7,997 nucleotides of DNA. Origin: Pseudonocardiaceae bacterium. Its GTDB lineage: Bacteria; Actinomycetota; Actinomycetes; Mycobacteriales; Pseudonocardiaceae. Position 1 is the first letter of the stretch. Each line of letters opens with the position of its first letter. A program made the position numbers and the translations under genes. Shown in pieces: positions 6,180 to 7,997 of the stretch. The DNA lies in assembly GCA_025937115.1 (NCBI GenBank), contig JAICSB010000134.1:1-7997 (forward strand). The letters are read 5' to 3'. Below the pieces are notes generated by a model that worked only from the letters and a program-made list of their open reading frames with translations, was not told where the DNA came from and searched no databases.

Positions 6180-7997
6180 GTGAACGCTGCGTCGCGAAGT
6201 GATCGGGTGCGGACCCTTGCGTCCCTGGTTGGGCTGCTGGCACTGCTGGGCAGCGCAGTGCTCCTTGCCGTCGTGCTGATTACCCAGGGTGTGAACCAGG
6301 CTGGCGCCTGGACGACGGTGATCGGCGGGTATCTGGCCATCGCCGGCCCGCTGATCTCATTGGGCAGGTGGCGACGGAAGCAGCGGGCCGCGGCTGGCGA
6401 GCCGGCGCGATCGCGCCAGGTGGCGCAGGCCGCGCAGGAGCTTGCGGTGGCGGTACGGGAGCAATGGCGTAGGGAGGCGGAGGTCCGGTCGCTGGGTGAT
6501 CCGGATCCCATGCCAGTGCGCTGGCGATTGTCGGACCCCACGGTGATGGACCGCGACGAGCGCATCTCGCCGACGCCGCTCAGCTTGTCCGGGCGCAGTG
6601 ACCAGATACCGGTGTTGGCCGAGCAGTTCCGGCATTTGCACCGGCGCCGGCTGGTCATCGTGGGTGGCCCCGGGACGGGCAAGACCACGCTGGCGGTGCA
6701 ACTGCTGCTGCAGCTGCTGGATGACTGGCGGCCGGGCGAGCCGGTGCCAGTGCTGTTCTCCCTCGCCAGCTGGGACCCGCAGGAGCAGCCGCGGGTCCAG
6801 GACTGGCTCGCCAACCAGCTCACCCAGACCTATCCGGATCTCCGCGCGTTCGGGGCCGACGCGGTGCACAAACTGGCTGATCAGGGTCGACTGCTCGCCG
6901 TCCTCGACGGGCTGGACGAGATCCCTCCGGACCGCCGGGGCGAAATGATCAACAGGCTCAACGCATCATTGCTTCCCGATACCGGACTGATCATGACCAG
7001 CCGCACCACCGAATACGCCGAGGCCGTGCACGCCCGGGAGACGCTCTCCGCGGCCGCGGTCATCGAACCGGAGCCACTGACCGCCAGCGAGGCGGCCGCC
7101 TACCTCAAAGACCTCCTTCCCCGCCAACCTGACGACTCTTGGCAGGCAGTTCTCACTGCACTGCGGCAGGACACCGCGGGACCGTTGGCCAAGGTCGTGG
7201 CCAGCCCGCTGGGGCTGTGGCTGCTGCGCGTCGTGTACATCGAGGGTCACCGCGACCCGAAGCCCCTCATCGACCCTGGTCACTACCCCGACCCGGCCAC
7301 GATCCAACATCATCTCCATGAGGAGCTGATCCCGGCCGCGGTGCGCAGTCGCCCGCCGCTGTCCGGCGGCCAGGACCCACTACGACCCAGACGCCAGCAC
7401 GATCCTGATCAGGTCCGGCGGTGGCTGACCACCCTGGCCATCGAGCTGCGCGACGCCAAGACCCGCGACTGGCGATGGTGGCAGCTTGCCGACCAGACTC
7501 TGACCAACCGTCAGCTTGGGGTACCGCTCGGATTGCTGTTCGGGCTGGTGCTGAGCTTGGTCTTCGGGCTCCACGGGCCCGGGGCCGGGCTGATATCCGG
7601 ACTCGGAGTCGGGCTGCCGGTCGGGCTGGCGTCCGGGTTGTTCGGCGTGGAGTTCGGGTTGGCGTTCGGGGTGCCGTTCGGCCTTGTCGGGGTGGTGGTC
7701 GGGTGGGCGCACGGGCTGATGATCGGCCTGGGCGGGTTGGTGGTCGGGCTGGCATCGGGGGTGCTCGTCGGCCTGGTGTTCGGATTGGCCGGCGGTCAGC
7801 GCGATGCACCGGCATACATCGACCTCCGGCTGCGCGGCCGGGTACGGGCGCTCTGCCGGAAGCTGGCAGTTGGGTTGCTTGGCGGGCTGTTGGGTGGTCT
7901 GCTGGCCGGGCTGTGGTCGTGGCTGCGAGCCGGCCTGACGGTCGGGCTGAAGCACGGCCTGCTGATCGGTCTCGGCGGGCTGCTGGCCGGGCTGGCA
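6180..7997 (+). CDS. Membrane-anchored NACHT-domain NTPase, C-terminus beyond window
   Basis: The frame runs open for 606 codons to the window edge. The GTG at 6180 is the first usable start, but it has no good ribosome binding site. Residues 12-34 and 43-61 are two membrane helices flanked by Arg/Lys on both outer sides, which puts both ends in the cytosol. The NTPase follows, with Walker A GGPGTGKTT (162-170), a NACHT-type Walker B LLAVLDGLDE (238-247), a sensor-like IMTSRTTEY and then a helical region (EPEPLTASEAAAYL). Bacterial NACHT proteins of the STAND class include phage-defence proteins. From about residue 446 the protein becomes a Gly/Leu membrane domain with GLxxGLxx spacing, broken by a basic cytosolic loop (GGQRDAPAYIDLRLRGRVRA, 538-557), then a second membrane block. 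HGLMIGLGGLVVGLA (511-525) recurs as HGLLIGLGGLLAGLA (592-606). The trigger and effector mechanism are unknown. It is divergent from the CopG operon. Confidence 0.88.
   Translation, partial: MNAASRSDRVRTLASLVGLLALLGSAVLLAVVLITQGVNQAGAWTTVIGGYLAIAGPLISLGRWRRKQRAAAGEPARSRQVAQAAQELAVAVREQWRREAEVRSLGDPDPMPVRWRLSDPTVMDRDERISPTPLSLSGRSDQIPVLAEQFRHLHRRRLVIVGGPGTGKTTLAVQLLLQLLDDWRPGEPVPVLFSLASWDPQEQPRVQDWLANQLTQTYPDLRAFGADAVHKLADQGRLLAVLDGLDEIPPDRRGEMINRLNASLLPDTGLIMTSRTTEYAEAVHARETLSAAAVIEPEPLTASEAAAYLKDLLPRQPDDSWQAVLTALRQDTAGPLAKVVASPLGLWLLRVVYIEGHRDPKPLIDPGHYPDPATIQHHLHEELIPAAVRSRPPLSGGQDPLRPRRQHDPDQVRRWLTTLAIELRDAKTRDWRWWQLADQTLTNRQLGVPLGLLFGLVLSLVFGLHGPGAGLISGLGVGLPVGLASGLFGVEFGLAFGVPFGLVGVVVGWAHGLMIGLGGLVVGLASGVLVGLVFGLAGGQRDAPAYIDLRLRGRVRALCRKLAVGLLGGLLGGLLAGLWSWLRAGLTVGLKHGLLIGLGGLLAGLA

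Noticed and set aside
7380..7955. Minus-strand frame with a striking repeated Gln/Pro/Asp-rich composition
   Set aside because: The repetition is the antisense image of the Gly-Leu codon repeats of the NACHT membrane domain, not an independent repeat protein.

Overview
The window is GC-rich actinobacterial DNA. It most resembles a non-tuberculous Mycobacterium or a close relative. The clues are the codon bias, purine-rich ribosome binding sites of GGGGGA type, a small Gly/Asn-rich protein of mycobacterial flavour, an actinobacterial-type AsnB, and a membrane-anchored NACHT ATPase of a kind common in actinomycetes. The species cannot be fixed from sequence alone. No tRNA, rRNA, CRISPR array, transposase or insertion sequence is visible.

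Layout, left to right. (1) Bases 1-544, minus strand: N-terminal glutaminase part of an asparagine synthetase (asnB), cut by the window edge. (2) 545-740: divergent control region holding a perfect 15-bp palindrome. (3) 741-2963, plus strand: a PAS-GGDEF-EAL protein whose GGDEF is altered and whose EAL site has lost several catalytic residues, so it is probably a c-di-GMP sensor or scaffold. (4) 2893-3825, minus strand: a two-lobed GNAT acetyltransferase that overlaps the previous gene tail to tail by 71 bp. (5) 3826-3948: a long imperfect palindrome (3836-3899) and a 10-bp hairpin, between the GNAT gene and (6) 3949-4269, minus strand: a 106-residue protein with a 29-residue leader-like N-terminus and a body that is about half glycine. 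(7) 4270-4497: leader and promoter region of that gene, with a possible terminator for the upstream operon. (8) 4498-6035, minus strand: a two-gene operon of a ribbon-helix-helix (CopG-type) regulator followed by a PHB-depolymerase-family esterase. (9) 6036-6179: divergent promoter region with three CACCATCT-type half-sites, a likely autoregulatory operator. (10) 6180 to the end, plus strand: a large NACHT NTPase with two N-terminal membrane helices and a Gly/Leu-repeat C-terminal membrane domain, running off the window.

Functionally this is accessory DNA made of several independent units. The esterase and its CopG regulator form a recognisable conserved pair. The NACHT protein, by analogy with bacterial NACHT defence proteins, is the best candidate for a poorly described system: a membrane-tethered NTPase joined to a glycine-zipper membrane module. 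The Gly-rich mini-protein, with its leader-like N-terminus, its own terminator-like hairpin and the adjacent large palindrome, is the second candidate. No gap between genes exceeds 300 bp.
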